Assembly (NCBI RefSeq): GCF_040686855.1
Contig: NZ_JBFBOG010000002.1
Span: forward strand, 1,312,782-1,376,781
Direction of reading: 5' to 3'
Length of the DNA stretch: 64,000 bases
DNA from: Leifsonia sp040686855
Lineage (GTDB): Bacteria > Actinomycetota > Actinomycetes > Actinomycetales > Microbacteriaceae
Shown: in pieces, positions 8,424 through 17,147 of the stretch
Layout: the number at the start of each line of letters is the position of its first letter
Position numbering within the stretch: the first letter of the stretch is position 1
The notes under the pieces: model-generated
Seen by the model: the letters and a program-made list of their open reading frames with translations, nothing else
Database searches by the model: none
Told to the model about the DNA's origin: nothing
Translations under genes and position numbers: made by a program

Positions 8424-10919
8424 ATGTCCGCACCCGATCGCCCCCTGCCCTCCCGTCTCGCCGCCCTCGACGAGCGGCTGGAGCCCGTCAAGCGCTTCGA
8501 GTTCACGCCCGCCCGTACCCGCGGCGGCCAGATCGCGCAGTTCCTCGGCCTCGCCCTCGTCGCCGCCGTGCTCAGCTCGATCTTCGTGCTGCCCGCGTTC
8601 GTCGGGCTCGGCGCGACCGCCGCGGCCGGCGCCAGCGACTTCAACGCGCTGCCGTCGAATCTGAACATCCAGCAGTTCGCCCAGAACTCGACCGTGTTCG
8701 CCAAGCAGGGCGGTCAGGATGTGCCGATCGCGACGTTCTTCGCGCAGAACCGGCAGGACGTCGCGTGGGAGCAGATCGCGCAGACGATGAAGGACGCGAC
8801 CGTCTCGGCCGAGGATCCGCGGTTCTACTCTGAGGGCGCCGTCGACATCTGGGGCACCCTCCGCGGCGCCGTCTCGACCGTCGCAGGCGGCGACGTCCAG
8901 GGAGGCTCGTCGATCACGCAGCAGTACGTGAAGAACGTCGAGGTCGAGAAGTGCGAGGCGCTGACCAGTCAGAAGAAGATCGAGGCCTGCTACACCGACG
9001 CGGCCGGCGTGACCCTGCAGCGCAAGGTGCAGGAGATGCGCTACGCGGTGCAGGTCGAGAAGAACTACTCCAAGAAGGAGATCCTGACCGGCTACCTGAA
9101 CGTGGTCGGCTTCGGCGGACAGGTCTACGGCGTGCAGGCCGCGGCCCAGTACTACTTCAACACGACCGCCGCGAAGCTCGACCTCGCGCAGGCGGCCACG
9201 CTCGCGGCCATCCTGAACAACCCCGCGAACCTCCGCATCGACCAGCCGGACAACAAGGACAACGGCAAGGCGAACGGTTACAAGCTCACCAAGGAGCGGC
9301 GCGACTACGTGCTCGACCGCATGTACATCACGCACACGATCACGAAGCAGCAGCGGGACGCTGCCAAGGCGACCCCGATCACGCCGACGATCACGCCGAC
9401 GACCCAGGGATGCGCGGGAGCGCAGCAGTTCAACGCCGCGTTCTTCTGCGACTACGTCCGCGACGTCATCCTCACCGACCCGGCGTACGGGAAGACGGCG
9501 GACGAGCGCTTCCAGACCCTCAACCGCGGCGGCCTCAAGATCTACACGACGCTGAACCTCGACCTGCAGCAGGTGGCGCAGGCGTCGCTGAACAACTACA
9601 TCCCCGCATCGCGTCCGGGCATCGACCTCGGAGCGTCCAACGTCGCGATGGAGCTGGGGACGGGACGCATCGTGACGATGGTGCAGAACCGCGCCTTCAA
9701 CAACACGGACACGCCCATCGACGGCACGACGGCGGTGAACTACAACACCGACGAGGACTACGGCGGGTCGCAGGGCTTCCAGACCGGCTCGACGTTCAAG
9801 GCGTTCGACCTGGCGGCGTGGCTGGAGTCGGGCCACAGCCTCTACGAGACGGTCAACGCCTCGCAGCACACGTTCCCGACCTCCGACTTCACGAACACCT
9901 GTGCCAACATCGACGGTCCGGACTGGCACGTCACCAACGACGAGGGATCGGCGAGCCGGCTCTCGGTGATGTCGGCGACCGCCGAGTCGGTCAACACCGC
10001 CTTCGCCCAGATGGGCACGAAGACCGACCTCTGCGCGATCCTCAACGCCGCGAAGGCGCTGGGAGTGCACCCCGCGTCGAAGAGCAACCCGCTGACCTCC
10101 ACGCCGTCGATGATCCTCGGCACGAACTACATCTCGCCGCTCACCATGGCGACCGCCTACGCGGGCATCGCCAACAACGGCACGGTCTGCACGCCGGTCG
10201 CGATCGACCGCGTCGTCAATGCGGACGGCACCGACCACGCGGTCAGCAAGACGACGTGCACGCAGGGGCTCAAGCCCGATATCGCGGCGGGCGTCGCCTA
10301 CGCGCTGCAGGGTGTCATGAAGGGCGGCGGAACGGCCGTGAGCGCCAACCCGTACGACGACATCCCCATCATGGCGAAGACCGGAACGACGGACGACTCG
10401 CTCGAGAACTGGCTGATCACATCCACCACCAAGGTCGCGACCGCGACGTGGGTCGGCAACGTCTCGGGCGACACCCCGCTGCGGTCCCTGTACTTCAACG
10501 GCGTCGGCGGCGGGAACGTGAAGTTCTCGATCGCGAAGCCGATCCTGAAGGCGCTGAACGCGCTCTACGGCGGCACCGACTTCACCGAGCCGACGGATGC
10601 GGTGCTCTACGGCAGCGAGATCACGATGCCGGATGTGACGGGCAAGGCGCCCGATGTGGCGCAGAAGCTCCTGGACGGCCTCGGCCTCGACGTCACCGTC
10701 GACCCGACGCCGGTCGACAGCGACCAGCCGGCGGGCACGGTCGCGGCGAGCGACCCGGCGGCGGGCGCGACGCTGAGCGACGGGGAGTCGGTCACCCTGA
10801 CGGTCAGCAACGGCAGCTCGGGAGGATCGTCCGGGCCGGGCAACGGGACGTCCGCGCCGACTCCGACGCCGACGCCGACTCCGACGAAGGGTGACGGCAA
10901 GGGGAAGGGCGGCGGCTGA
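8424..10919 (+). CDS. Class A penicillin-binding protein with PASTA domain
   Basis: The 831-residue protein builds and cross-links peptidoglycan. A short cytoplasmic N-terminus and one membrane helix (about residues 35-60) precede a GT51 glycosyltransferase domain with EDPRFYSEGAVD near 130 and GGSSITQQY near 160. The transpeptidase domain carries STFK near 456 (catalytic serine), SVN near 522 and KTGT near 652. One PASTA domain spans about 733-799. The tail is a Ser/Gly-rich linker, then TP repeats and a Lys/Gly end. This is the PonA-type architecture. The ATG at 8424 sits directly against GGAAGGG, too close for an ideal ribosome site; a TTG at 8415 is an alternative. Confidence 0.93.
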   Translation: MSAPDRPLPSRLAALDERLEPVKRFEFTPARTRGGQIAQFLGLALVAAVLSSIFVLPAFVGLGATAAAGASDFNALPSNLNIQQFAQNSTVFAKQGGQDVPIATFFAQNRQDVAWEQIAQTMKDATVSAEDPRFYSEGAVDIWGTLRGAVSTVAGGDVQGGSSITQQYVKNVEVEKCEALTSQKKIEACYTDAAGVTLQRKVQEMRYAVQVEKNYSKKEILTGYLNVVGFGGQVYGVQAAAQYYFNTTAAKLDLAQAATLAAILNNPANLRIDQPDNKDNGKANGYKLTKERRDYVLDRMYITHTITKQQRDAAKATPITPTITPTTQGCAGAQQFNAAFFCDYVRDVILTDPAYGKTADERFQTLNRGGLKIYTTLNLDLQQVAQASLNNYIPASRPGIDLGASNVAMELGTGRIVTMVQNRAFNNTDTPIDGTTAVNYNTDEDYGGSQGFQTGSTFKAFDLAAWLESGHSLYETVNASQHTFPTSDFTNTCANIDGPDWHVTNDEGSASRLSVMSATAESVNTAFAQMGTKTDLCAILNAAKALGVHPASKSNPLTSTPSMILGTNYISPLTMATAYAGIANNGTVCTPVAIDRVVNADGTDHAVSKTTCTQGLKPDIAAGVAYALQGVMKGGGTAVSANPYDDIPIMAKTGTTDDSLENWLITSTTKVATATWVGNVSGDTPLRSLYFNGVGGGNVKFSIAKPILKALNALYGGTDFTEPTDAVLYGSEITMPDVTGKAPDVAQKLLDGLGLDVTVDPTPVDSDQPAGTVAASDPAAGATLSDGESVTLTVSNGSSGGSSGPGNGTSAPTPTPTPTPTKGDGKGKGGG

Positions 10920-10932
10920 CCTCTCGCCGCAC

Positions 10933-11820
10933 TCAGGCGGCGGCCGCCTCCGCGCCGAGCCACCCATCGAGGATGCGCGCCCGCAGCGCGTTCGACCGCT
11001 CGGCGAACCCGCGCTGGCGCCGGACGTACTCCGCCTTGCCCTCTGGCGTCTCGATCGCGACCGGCTCCGCGCCCCACGGCCGCATGTCGTAGGGCGAGGC
11101 CTGCATGTCGAGCAGCCGGATCTCGCGGGCGAGCTCGAATGCATCGAGCAGCACCTCCCCGGGCACCAGCGGGCCGAGCTTCATCGCCCACTTGTAGACG
11201 TCCATCCCGGCGTGCAGGCAGCCCGGCTGCTCCAGCTCCGGTTGTGTCTCGCGCGTGGGCGCGTACCGGTTGAGCGGCACGGCGTCCGGCGTGAAGAAGC
11301 GGAACGCGTCGATGTGCGTGCACCGAAGCTCGTGCGACTCGACCACCGCGTCGGTCGCGTCCTGCCCGAGGCGCAGCGGAACGGGGTGACGATGCTCGTC
11401 CTGCCGGTACACCATCGCCCACTCGTGCAGGCCGAAGCACCCGAACCGGCCGGGACGCGCGGCGGTCGACCGCAGGATGCGCTCGACCGTGCGCAGCATC
11501 GGCGCCTTCTCGCGCTCCATTCCGTCGCGGTCGACGGTCAGCGAGCCGGGCGTACTGCCGGGGACGTACCAGCGCCAGGAGGCGCGCGGTTCGCCCGCTG
11601 CGTCGGCGAGCTCGACCCCGGGTCCCGGATGCCAGCGACGTAGCTGGGCCGGGGAGTACGAGTAGTAGGTGAACAGGAAGTCCCACACCGGGTGCTTCTC
11701 GCCGCGCGCGGCCCGGGCGCGATGGTCCGCGGTCAGCGCGTCGACGCGCTCGGCGTGAGCGCGCTCGCGGGCGCGCCAGCTGTCCGCGGGCAGCAGCACG
11801 GTGTCGGGGGCGACGGTCAC
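10933..11820 (-). CDS. Conserved protein often annotated as 3-methyladenine DNA glycosylase
   Basis: This 295-residue protein belongs to an actinobacterial family recognisable by HPVWDFLFTYYSYSPAQLRRWHPG near residues 43-65 and LHAGMDVYKWAMKLGPLVPG in the second half. Databases often label it 3-methyladenine DNA glycosylase, but I see no helix-hairpin-helix or glycosylase active-site motif that proves this. The GTG at 11820 overlaps the stop of the upstream HD-domain gene by four bases (GTGA), so the two form a coupled pair. Treat function as unproven. Confidence 0.65.
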   Translation of the reverse strand: MTVAPDTVLLPADSWRARERAHAERVDALTADHRARAARGEKHPVWDFLFTYYSYSPAQLRRWHPGPGVELADAAGEPRASWRWYVPGSTPGSLTVDRDGMEREKAPMLRTVERILRSTAARPGRFGCFGLHEWAMVYRQDEHRHPVPLRLGQDATDAVVESHELRCTHIDAFRFFTPDAVPLNRYAPTRETQPELEQPGCLHAGMDVYKWAMKLGPLVPGEVLLDAFELAREIRLLDMQASPYDMRPWGAEPVAIETPEGKAEYVRRQRGFAERSNALRARILDGWLGAEAAAA

Positions 11821-12425
11821 CCTTCGAGGATACGTTCCAGCGGGTTGTCGCGGAGCTTGCGCTGCACGCCGCCGTCCACCAACCGCCGGGCGGAGGTGTC
11901 CGGCTTGCGCTCGGCCTGGTCGGCCACGCACGCGCCGAACTCGGCGGCGAGCTCCAACCGCGGGTACTCGGTCAGCACGTCGCGCTGGAACTCGACCGGG
12001 AGGACATCGGCGCGGGCGCCGGAGATGTCGAGCCCGGTGGCGATCTCGAGCAGGTGGCCCTCCACATCCATCGCCGGGTCGACCTCCGGCCAGTTGTGCC
12101 GCACGATCACCTCGTGCGCGCGGACGCGGCGCTCGGCCGGCCACCCGGCGCCCGCGGTCAGCGCGATGGCGACGTGCCCGGCGGCGTCCTCGTAGGCGAG
12201 GGTGGCGTTGTCGAACTCCGGCGTGATGCCGAGGTCGTGCAGCAGCGCAGAGACGTAGAGCAGTTCATGGTCGGGGGCGAACCCGCCGAGCGCGGCGAAA
12301 CCCTCCGCCCACAACCACGACCGCTGCACGTGGTTCAGCAGGGAGGGGGTGTGGTAGGTCGTCGCGATCTGCACGGCGGCGCGGGCGGCGGCCGTGTCCG
12401 GGCGAGGGAAGTCGGCGATGCGCAT
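11817..12425 (-). CDS. HD-domain hydrolase (cyanamide hydratase-like)
   Basis: The 202-residue protein carries a metal-binding HD-domain pattern: LLNHVQRSWLWAEGF (first His), ALLHDLG (HD pair), and a later DAAGH...HEVIVRHNW region. The spacing resembles the cyanamide hydratase / urea hydro-lyase branch of HD proteins, though substrate is not known. ATG 12425 is preferred over an in-frame codon at 12458 because GAAGGG lies just upstream of it. Its end overlaps the glycosylase-like gene by four bases, implying co-expression. Confidence 0.78.
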   Translation of the reverse strand: MRIADFPRPDTAAARAAVQIATTYHTPSLLNHVQRSWLWAEGFAALGGFAPDHELLYVSALLHDLGITPEFDNATLAYEDAAGHVAIALTAGAGWPAERRVRAHEVIVRHNWPEVDPAMDVEGHLLEIATGLDISGARADVLPVEFQRDVLTEYPRLELAAEFGACVADQAERKPDTSARRLVDGGVQRKLRDNPLERILEG

Positions 12426-12469
12426 CCCTTCATTCTGCCCGATGCGACCGAGCGTCATGATTCGCCGTC

Positions 12470-12497
12470 GAGCTCGTCTTCAAAGATGAACGAGCTC
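12470..12497. promoter_or_regulatory. Inverted repeat in a divergent promoter region
   Basis: GAGCTCGT and ACGAGCTC face each other over 12 bases in the 101-bp gap between the HD-hydrolase gene and the membrane protein gene at 12527. It could be an operator for one or both. No regulator gene is next to it. Confidence 0.4.
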
Positions 12498-12526
12498 TTC
12501 TTACAACCGGAACGGCAGGAACCAGC

Positions 12527-13318
12527 ATGGATCACATAGGCACGACGACCCGAGGGCCAGGCTGGCGGCGGCTCTCCCTCTGGCTGGCGATCGGTGTCCT
12601 GGTCGCGGCAGCGCTGCTCGGGTCGGTGTTCATCATCCTGGGCGATCAGGCGGAGATCGCGGGACGGGCGTGGCTGACACTGTTGATCGCCGCGGCGTTC
12701 GCCGGCACCGTCGTGCTCGACGCCGGGTTGGCTAACGGTCCTCACCGGTGGTACCTGCCCGTGTCGACCGGGGTCGACGCGGTCCTCGTCCTCGTCGGAC
12801 TCCTCAAGACGTGGGGCGGCCTCTTGCAGCCGGAGGACGCGGCGAGCGGTGTCGTCTGGTCCATGCAGTTCTTCCGGTTCTTCTGGATCGTCGTCCTGGT
12901 CAGAGCTGCGTTGCTCGTCACCCAGACGTACGGCCTTCGGTTCGTCGCCCGGGCGACATCGCAAGCTACGAAGCTCTTCGCAGCCCTGGCGGTCGCATTC
13001 GTCTGGGCGATCGCCGTCCTGCTCGCTCTGCCGCCCACCCTGCCCGAACTGGAATGGCCCGATGTGTGGTGGCGTCTCGTGGGGGCGGCGACACTCGTGA
13101 CGGCCGTTCTGTTCCTCATCCCGATCATCGTGTTCGCGTTCGAGCCGAAGCCGCCATCGCCGTCCGTCACGCTCGCCACCGGCACGCCCGTCGTGCCCGA
13201 GTTGTTCGTCGCCGAGCCGCCGTCGGCGCCCGAGGAGCCCGGATGGACTCCACCCATGGCTGAGGGGTTGTCTCCGGCGGCGCCCGGAGTGGAGTCGGCG
13301 GCCGGCCCTCAGACCTGA
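12527..13318 (+). CDS. Six-helix membrane protein, function unknown
   Basis: This 263-residue protein has about six predicted membrane helices between residues 15 and 205 and a soluble Pro/Glu-rich C-terminal tail of about 55 residues. I see no motif that identifies a family. The ATG has GCAGGA about seven bases upstream. The stop codon lies inside a strong hairpin that probably ends transcription from both this gene and the convergent alcohol dehydrogenase gene. Confidence 0.65.
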   Translation: MDHIGTTTRGPGWRRLSLWLAIGVLVAAALLGSVFIILGDQAEIAGRAWLTLLIAAAFAGTVVLDAGLANGPHRWYLPVSTGVDAVLVLVGLLKTWGGLLQPEDAASGVVWSMQFFRFFWIVVLVRAALLVTQTYGLRFVARATSQATKLFAALAVAFVWAIAVLLALPPTLPELEWPDVWWRLVGAATLVTAVLFLIPIIVFAFEPKPPSPSVTLATGTPVVPELFVAEPPSAPEEPGWTPPMAEGLSPAAPGVESAAGPQT

Positions 13319-13326
13319 GGGCCGGC
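13301..13326. terminator. Bidirectional terminator hairpin
   Basis: GCCGGCCCTCAG and CTGAGGGCCGGC form a perfect 12-bp inverted repeat two bases apart. It covers the stop codon of the membrane protein gene and lies about 44 bp past the end of the convergent alcohol dehydrogenase gene. No U-tract is present. Confidence 0.75.
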
Positions 13327-13369
13327 GGGGCCCACGCCGGAGCTGTTCGGGCCGGGCCGACGATGCGGG

Positions 13370-14401
13370 TCAGCCCACCGGGTGCAGCACGGCGATGCCC
13401 GTCGGCGGCGCCGTCTCGGCCGTCTCCAGCAGCCGCGCGGCCTCGTCGAAGCCGACCGTGCGGCCGAGGAGGTCCTGCGGGCGGAGGCGCCCCGAGGCGA
13501 CCAGGGCCAGCATCTCCGGATAGTCGGCCGCGGCCATCCCGTGGCTGCCGAGCACGTCGAGCTCCCAGCCGATGACGCGGTCGAGCGGGAGGTCGGGCAC
13601 CGCGGTCGCGAGCAGGCCGACCTGCACATGGCGGCCCTGGCGACGGAGCGAGCGGACGGACGCGGTCGCCGTCTCGGCCGAACCGACCGCGTCGACGCTC
13701 GCGTGCGCGCCGCCGCCGGTCGCATCCACCACAGCGGAGGCGGCGTCCGGCCCGGCCAGGACAGTGCGCTCGGCGCCCAGCCGCGTCGCCAGCTCCAGCG
13801 CGGCGGGGGAGCGGTCGACGGCCACGACGCGCGCGCCGAGAGCTTCCGCGATCATGACGGCGCTCAGCCCGACGCCACCGGCGCCGTAGACCGCGAGCCA
13901 CTGCCCGGGCTGGATGCGCGCTCGCGCGGTCACCGCTCGGAACGCCGTCGCGAACCGGCAGCCGAGGGCGGCGGCGGCATCCGCCTCGAGACCGGTGGGC
14001 AGGCGGACGAGGTTGGTGTCGGCGGCCCGCACGGCGACGAGCTCTGCGTGCGAGCCCCAGTGCGTGAACCCGGGCTGCGTCTGCTGCGGGCACACCTGCG
14101 CCGCCCCGGCGCGGCACCACTCGCACGCGCCGCAGCCGTTGACGAAGGGCGCGGTGACACGGTCGCCGGGGCGCCAGCGGGTGACGCCCGCGCCGACCGC
14201 CTCCACCGTCCCGGCGAACTCGTGGCCCGGAACATGCGGGAGCGCCACGGTGTCGTCGTGCCCGGCCCAGGCGTGCCAGTCGCTGCGGCACAGGCCCGAC
14301 GCCTCGACGCGGATGACGGCGCCGCCGTCGGGGACCGTGGGATCGGGGAGGTCGGCCGCCGTCACCGGTCCGCCGAAGCGCTCGTAGTACAGGGCCTTCA
14401 C
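13370..14401 (-). CDS. Zinc-dependent alcohol dehydrogenase
   Basis: The 343-residue protein is a medium-chain dehydrogenase/reductase. The catalytic zinc ligands are in GLCRSDWHAW and GHEFAG (about residues 37-66). The structural zinc loop has GCGACEWCRAGAAQVC (about 90-105). The Rossmann motif AVYGAGGVGLS is near 170. Four structural cysteines are present, so this is a full zinc enzyme that oxidises an alcohol with NAD(P). The GTG at 14401 has a strong GAGGAGG site and overlaps the stop of the Nudix gene by four bases (GTGA). Substrate is unknown. Confidence 0.9.
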   Translation of the reverse strand: MKALYYERFGGPVTAADLPDPTVPDGGAVIRVEASGLCRSDWHAWAGHDDTVALPHVPGHEFAGTVEAVGAGVTRWRPGDRVTAPFVNGCGACEWCRAGAAQVCPQQTQPGFTHWGSHAELVAVRAADTNLVRLPTGLEADAAAALGCRFATAFRAVTARARIQPGQWLAVYGAGGVGLSAVMIAEALGARVVAVDRSPAALELATRLGAERTVLAGPDAASAVVDATGGGAHASVDAVGSAETATASVRSLRRQGRHVQVGLLATAVPDLPLDRVIGWELDVLGSHGMAAADYPEMLALVASGRLRPQDLLGRTVGFDEAARLLETAETAPPTGIAVLHPVG

Positions 14402-14868
14402 GTGTCCTCCTCGTCGTCGGCCGCCGAACCGCGGCGGACGCCCGTCTCGTCGCCTCCTGCGCCCGGGAGTGCGCCCGCGGCCAGCATCCTCACCACCGGC
14501 AGATCGGCCTCCGCCCAGCGCAGTTCCTCCAGCTCGGCCGGATCGACCCACCGCAGGTCGTCGTGGTCCGTGCTGGTGACCGGCGCAGCGCCGTCGAGTC
14601 GGCAGTCGTAGCAGGCGAGGTCGATCGCCCGGCCGTCGGGACGCACCGTCACCGTGCGGTCGAGCAGCGCGCCGACCCGGATGCCGACGCCCAACTCCTC
14701 GCCGATCTCGCGCGCGAGCGCCGCCTCCGGAGCCTCGCCGGCCTCCACCTTGCCGCCCGGGAACTCCCACCGTCCGGCAGCATCCTTGCCCGGCGCGCGC
14801 CGGCAGGCGAGCACGCGGCCGCCGTCGTCGGAGCGGATGACCGCGGCGACGACGAGAAGGGGCTGCAT
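14398..14868 (-). CDS. Nudix hydrolase, MutT type
   Basis: The 156-residue protein has a complete Nudix box, GX5EX7REUXEEXGU, seen as GGKVEAGEAPEAALAREIGE followed by ELGVGI around residues 37-62. The preceding RAPGKDAAGRWEFPGG segment is typical of MutT/(d)NTP pyrophosphohydrolases that remove 8-oxo-dGTP. A role in nucleotide-pool cleaning is therefore likely. It is coupled by a GTGA overlap to the alcohol dehydrogenase gene downstream. The acidic C-terminal tail (DDEED) is not part of the fold. Confidence 0.88.
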   Translation of the reverse strand: MQPLLVVAAVIRSDDGGRVLACRRAPGKDAAGRWEFPGGKVEAGEAPEAALAREIGEELGVGIRVGALLDRTVTVRPDGRAIDLACYDCRLDGAAPVTSTDHDDLRWVDPAELEELRWAEADLPVVRMLAAGALPGAGGDETGVRRGSAADDEEDT

Positions 14869-14894
14869 CCCTCCATCCTGCCCTGCGGTCCGTC

Positions 14895-14977
14895 TCGTCG
14901 GAGAACACCCTCCGAATCTCCGACGGAAAGCGGTGCGGCAGGAGATTCCGACGGATCACGGCCGAAACTCCGACAGA
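14895..14977. repeat. Four copies of a TCCGACGGA-like motif in a divergent gap
   Basis: Direct copies start at 14917 (TCTCCGACGGA), 14945 (ATTCCGACGGA) and 14967 (ACTCCGACAGA), and an inverted copy lies at 14895-14904. They fill the gap between the Nudix gene and the DUF1345 gene. The spacing is irregular (28 and 22 bp). They could be binding sites for a regulator; a TAGCAT -10-like hexamer lies near 14993. Confidence 0.4.
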
Positions 14978-15004
14978 GACGGCGCGACCCCCTAGCATCC
15001 AGGT

Positions 15005-15697
15005 ATGTCGCAGAGCGCGCCCGCACGTCGCCCGATGGTGGTCGTGGGATTCGTCGCGAGCCTGCTCGCCCAGCTGGCGATGATCGCGGTGGGGCTGTGG
15101 CTGGTCGTCTTCGCGGAGGACGACGTGGTCACGACGCTGCTCCTGCTCGGCCTGTGGTGCTCGATCGGGACGGTCTACCTCGTCGTCACGCTCATCGTCC
15201 TCGGCCGGCTCTCGAAGGTCGTGGCACCGCCCGCCGGCCGCCCGGCCCGCTGGGAGACGGGCCGTGGAGCGCGGGTGGTCTCCATGACGGCGACCATCCT
15301 CGCCAGCCTCATCGGGCTGGGCGCGGCCATCCAGGTGCTCGGTCCGCGCAACGACCCCGAGATCGGCTCGTTCACCGACGTCGTCGGCGTCTGGTCGATG
15401 CTGCTGGCCTGGGGATTCCTGCACTGGGGCTTCTCGCAGATCTACTACCAGCGCTACTACAGCAGGCCGACGCCGATGCTGCGCTTCCCGCATCCCGCCG
15501 ACCAGCCGCCGACGGACCCGCGGTTCGTCGACTTCGTGTACTTCGCCTTCACCCTGGGCACGACGTTCGCCGCCTCTGACGTGGAGGTGCTCAGCACGCG
15601 CCTGCGCTGGACGGTCGTGTGGCACTCGGTGCTGAGCTTCTTCTTCAACGGCCTCATCATCGTGCTCGCGCTGAACACGATCACCGGGAGCAGGTAG
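15005..15697 (+). CDS. DUF1345 family membrane protein
   Basis: The 230-residue protein has about five predicted helices and the DUF1345 signature near its end: DFVYFAFTLGTTFAASDVEV followed by a final LRWTVVWHSVLSFFFN segment. The family is found in many bacteria and its function is unknown. It is monocistronic. It ends six bases before the convergent DUF1905 gene. Confidence 0.88.
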   Translation: MSQSAPARRPMVVVGFVASLLAQLAMIAVGLWLVVFAEDDVVTTLLLLGLWCSIGTVYLVVTLIVLGRLSKVVAPPAGRPARWETGRGARVVSMTATILASLIGLGAAIQVLGPRNDPEIGSFTDVVGVWSMLLAWGFLHWGFSQIYYQRYYSRPTPMLRFPHPADQPPTDPRFVDFVYFAFTLGTTFAASDVEVLSTRLRWTVVWHSVLSFFFNGLIIVLALNTITGSR

Positions 15698-15703
15698 CGC
15701 GCG

Positions 15704-16003
15704 CTACAGCAGGGTCTCCACGCCGATCCTGACCCGGTCGCCCAACTCGACGCCCTCCGCCTTGCGGACCGCGCTCTTGATCGGCACGACGTACGTGCCG
15801 TCCGACTCCGGGAAGATGGACGTCGACCAGCGCGAGCCGCCGAGCGTCACCGACACCTTCACCGAGTCGAACCCGGCGGGTGGATGCGGCTGCAGGCGGA
15901 TGTCTTCCGACACCTCCAGCGGCAGCCGCGCGAACACCCAGAGCTCCCGCCGGGACGCCCAGCGGAACAGCTCTGCCTCGAACTCGTAGCGGTAGCCGGC
16001 CAT
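15704..16003 (-). CDS. DUF1905 domain protein
   Basis: This 99-residue protein consists almost wholly of a DUF1905 domain: an N-terminal YEFEAELFRW strand, a middle VKVSVTLGGSRWSTSIFP, and a C-terminal VPIKSAVRKAEGVELGDRV segment. The domain is a small beta-barrel of unknown function. ATG 16003 gives the shortest complete domain; an in-frame ATG at 16033 would add ten residues and lacks a better ribosome site. It is divergent from the membrane protein gene at 16066. Confidence 0.85.
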   Translation of the reverse strand: MAGYRYEFEAELFRWASRRELWVFARLPLEVSEDIRLQPHPPAGFDSVKVSVTLGGSRWSTSIFPESDGTYVVPIKSAVRKAEGVELGDRVRIGVETLL

Positions 16004-16065
16004 ATCCGCCAAGCTACCGGAAGCGACCGACATCGGCGCGGCCGCGGAGAGCGGAGGAGAACGAC

Positions 16066-16452
16066 ATGAACCCACGACCCGGATCGGTCACCTTCGTGGC
16101 CGTCCTCACCTACATCAACGGCATCCTGAACATCATCGGGGGCATCCTCGTGCTGTTCACGCGCGATCGGATGGCGGCGGGGAACGGCGGCGCGCTGGCG
16201 GGGATCACGACGGGGGCCATCCTGTCGATCCTGCTCGGCATCATCGTCGTGATCGTGGCCCGCGGACTGCTGCGGGGGAGCTCCGGCGCGCGGGCGGTCG
16301 TCACGATCGTCATGATCATCGACATCCTCAACGGCCTGCTCATGCTGTTCACCGGGCAGGTCGCGAGCGGCATCATCCAGATCCTCTGGTCGCTGCTCAT
16401 TATCGTCCTGCTCTACACGCGCCGCGCGAACGAGTTCTTCGCCAACCGCTGA
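16066..16452 (+). CDS. Small four-helix membrane protein
   Basis: The 128-residue protein has four predicted membrane helices: about residues 9-30, 45-67, 73-93 and 97-117. The opening PGSVTFVAVLTYINGILNI is common among small actinobacterial membrane proteins of unknown role. The ATG at 16066 has a strong GGAGGAG site. No partner or motif gives a function. Confidence 0.75.
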   Translation: MNPRPGSVTFVAVLTYINGILNIIGGILVLFTRDRMAAGNGGALAGITTGAILSILLGIIVVIVARGLLRGSSGARAVVTIVMIIDILNGLLMLFTGQVASGIIQILWSLLIIVLLYTRRANEFFANR

Positions 16453-16519
16453 TCCGTCGGCGGTTTCGGCCAGAATGGACGGGGGCGCGAGAGTTGCGCC
16501 TCCTGTTCCGAGGAGTTCC

Positions 16520-17146
16520 ATGCGCTGGCCGAAGTGGTTCCGCAGGAGCGTCGAGAAGACGACGCGAACGCGTCCGTTCGACGAAGACGCGCTGCCCGAG
16601 CCGGTCGCCCCCACCCTCGAGCAGTCAGTCGAAGAAGGCATGCTCCTCGCGGAATACGCCACCCGCATGTCGGTGAAGAACCACATCGTGGTCGACACCA
16701 TCCAGTACGGCAACTCGTACGATCCGGCGCTGCACGCGATGGAGGCGGCCGCCATGCTGCGGGAGCTCGCGTCCGAGCAGGGGATCGCGGCAGGCCGCAT
16801 CGAGGAGGAGCTGGAGGCGGCGGAGAATCTGGGCGGCGACGCCGAGCATCCCCACGACTACCGCAAGGTGGATGTGGACAACCTCCGGCTGCGGCGGGAT
16901 GCGGCGATCGAACTGGCGCGCCAGCTGCGGGCGAAGGCCGACTCCGACGACGAGCTGACGGCGCTGGTCGAGCGCGGCCGGAAGGACGCGTGGGACGAGG
17001 TCGGCCGCGCGATCGAGGCGGGGCTGGACGCGTTCTCCGGCGCCGAGGCGCTGAAGGCCGACTACGAACGGGAGAAGCCGGCGCGGCTCAAACTGCTCAT
17101 CTGGCGCGACCTCGCCCGGCTGGAGGACGAGCGCACCGGCTACTGA
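16520..17146 (+). CDS. Hypothetical charged helical protein
   Basis: This 208-residue soluble protein is rich in Glu, Ala and Arg and looks almost all helical. The segment LLAEYATRMSVKNHIVVDTIQYGN (residues about 42-65) is probably the family signature. I do not recognise a characterised family. AGGAG lies five bases before the ATG. It converges on the lipase maturation factor gene with a single base between the stop codons. Confidence 0.65.
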   Translation: MRWPKWFRRSVEKTTRTRPFDEDALPEPVAPTLEQSVEEGMLLAEYATRMSVKNHIVVDTIQYGNSYDPALHAMEAAAMLRELASEQGIAAGRIEEELEAAENLGGDAEHPHDYRKVDVDNLRLRRDAAIELARQLRAKADSDDELTALVERGRKDAWDEVGRAIEAGLDAFSGAEALKADYEREKPARLKLLIWRDLARLEDERTGY

Positions 17147-17147
17147 C

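Noticed and set aside
5725..8433. Long minus-strand open frame (about 900 codons) opposite the Clp gene
   Set aside because: GC-rich codon bias on the plus strand creates long antisense frames; its translation is low-complexity Arg/Ala/Val without any domain, while the plus strand encodes a complete Hsp100 protein.
8109..11144. Minus-strand open frame of about 1,000 codons opposite the PBP gene
   Set aside because: Arg/Val-rich antisense artefact; the plus strand encodes a complete PBP with all catalytic motifs.
13370..15625. A 751-codon fusion of the alcohol dehydrogenase with upstream sequence
   Set aside because: The N-terminal part is low-complexity antisense of the DUF1345 and Nudix region; a GTG with GAGGAGG at 14401 starts the real enzyme.
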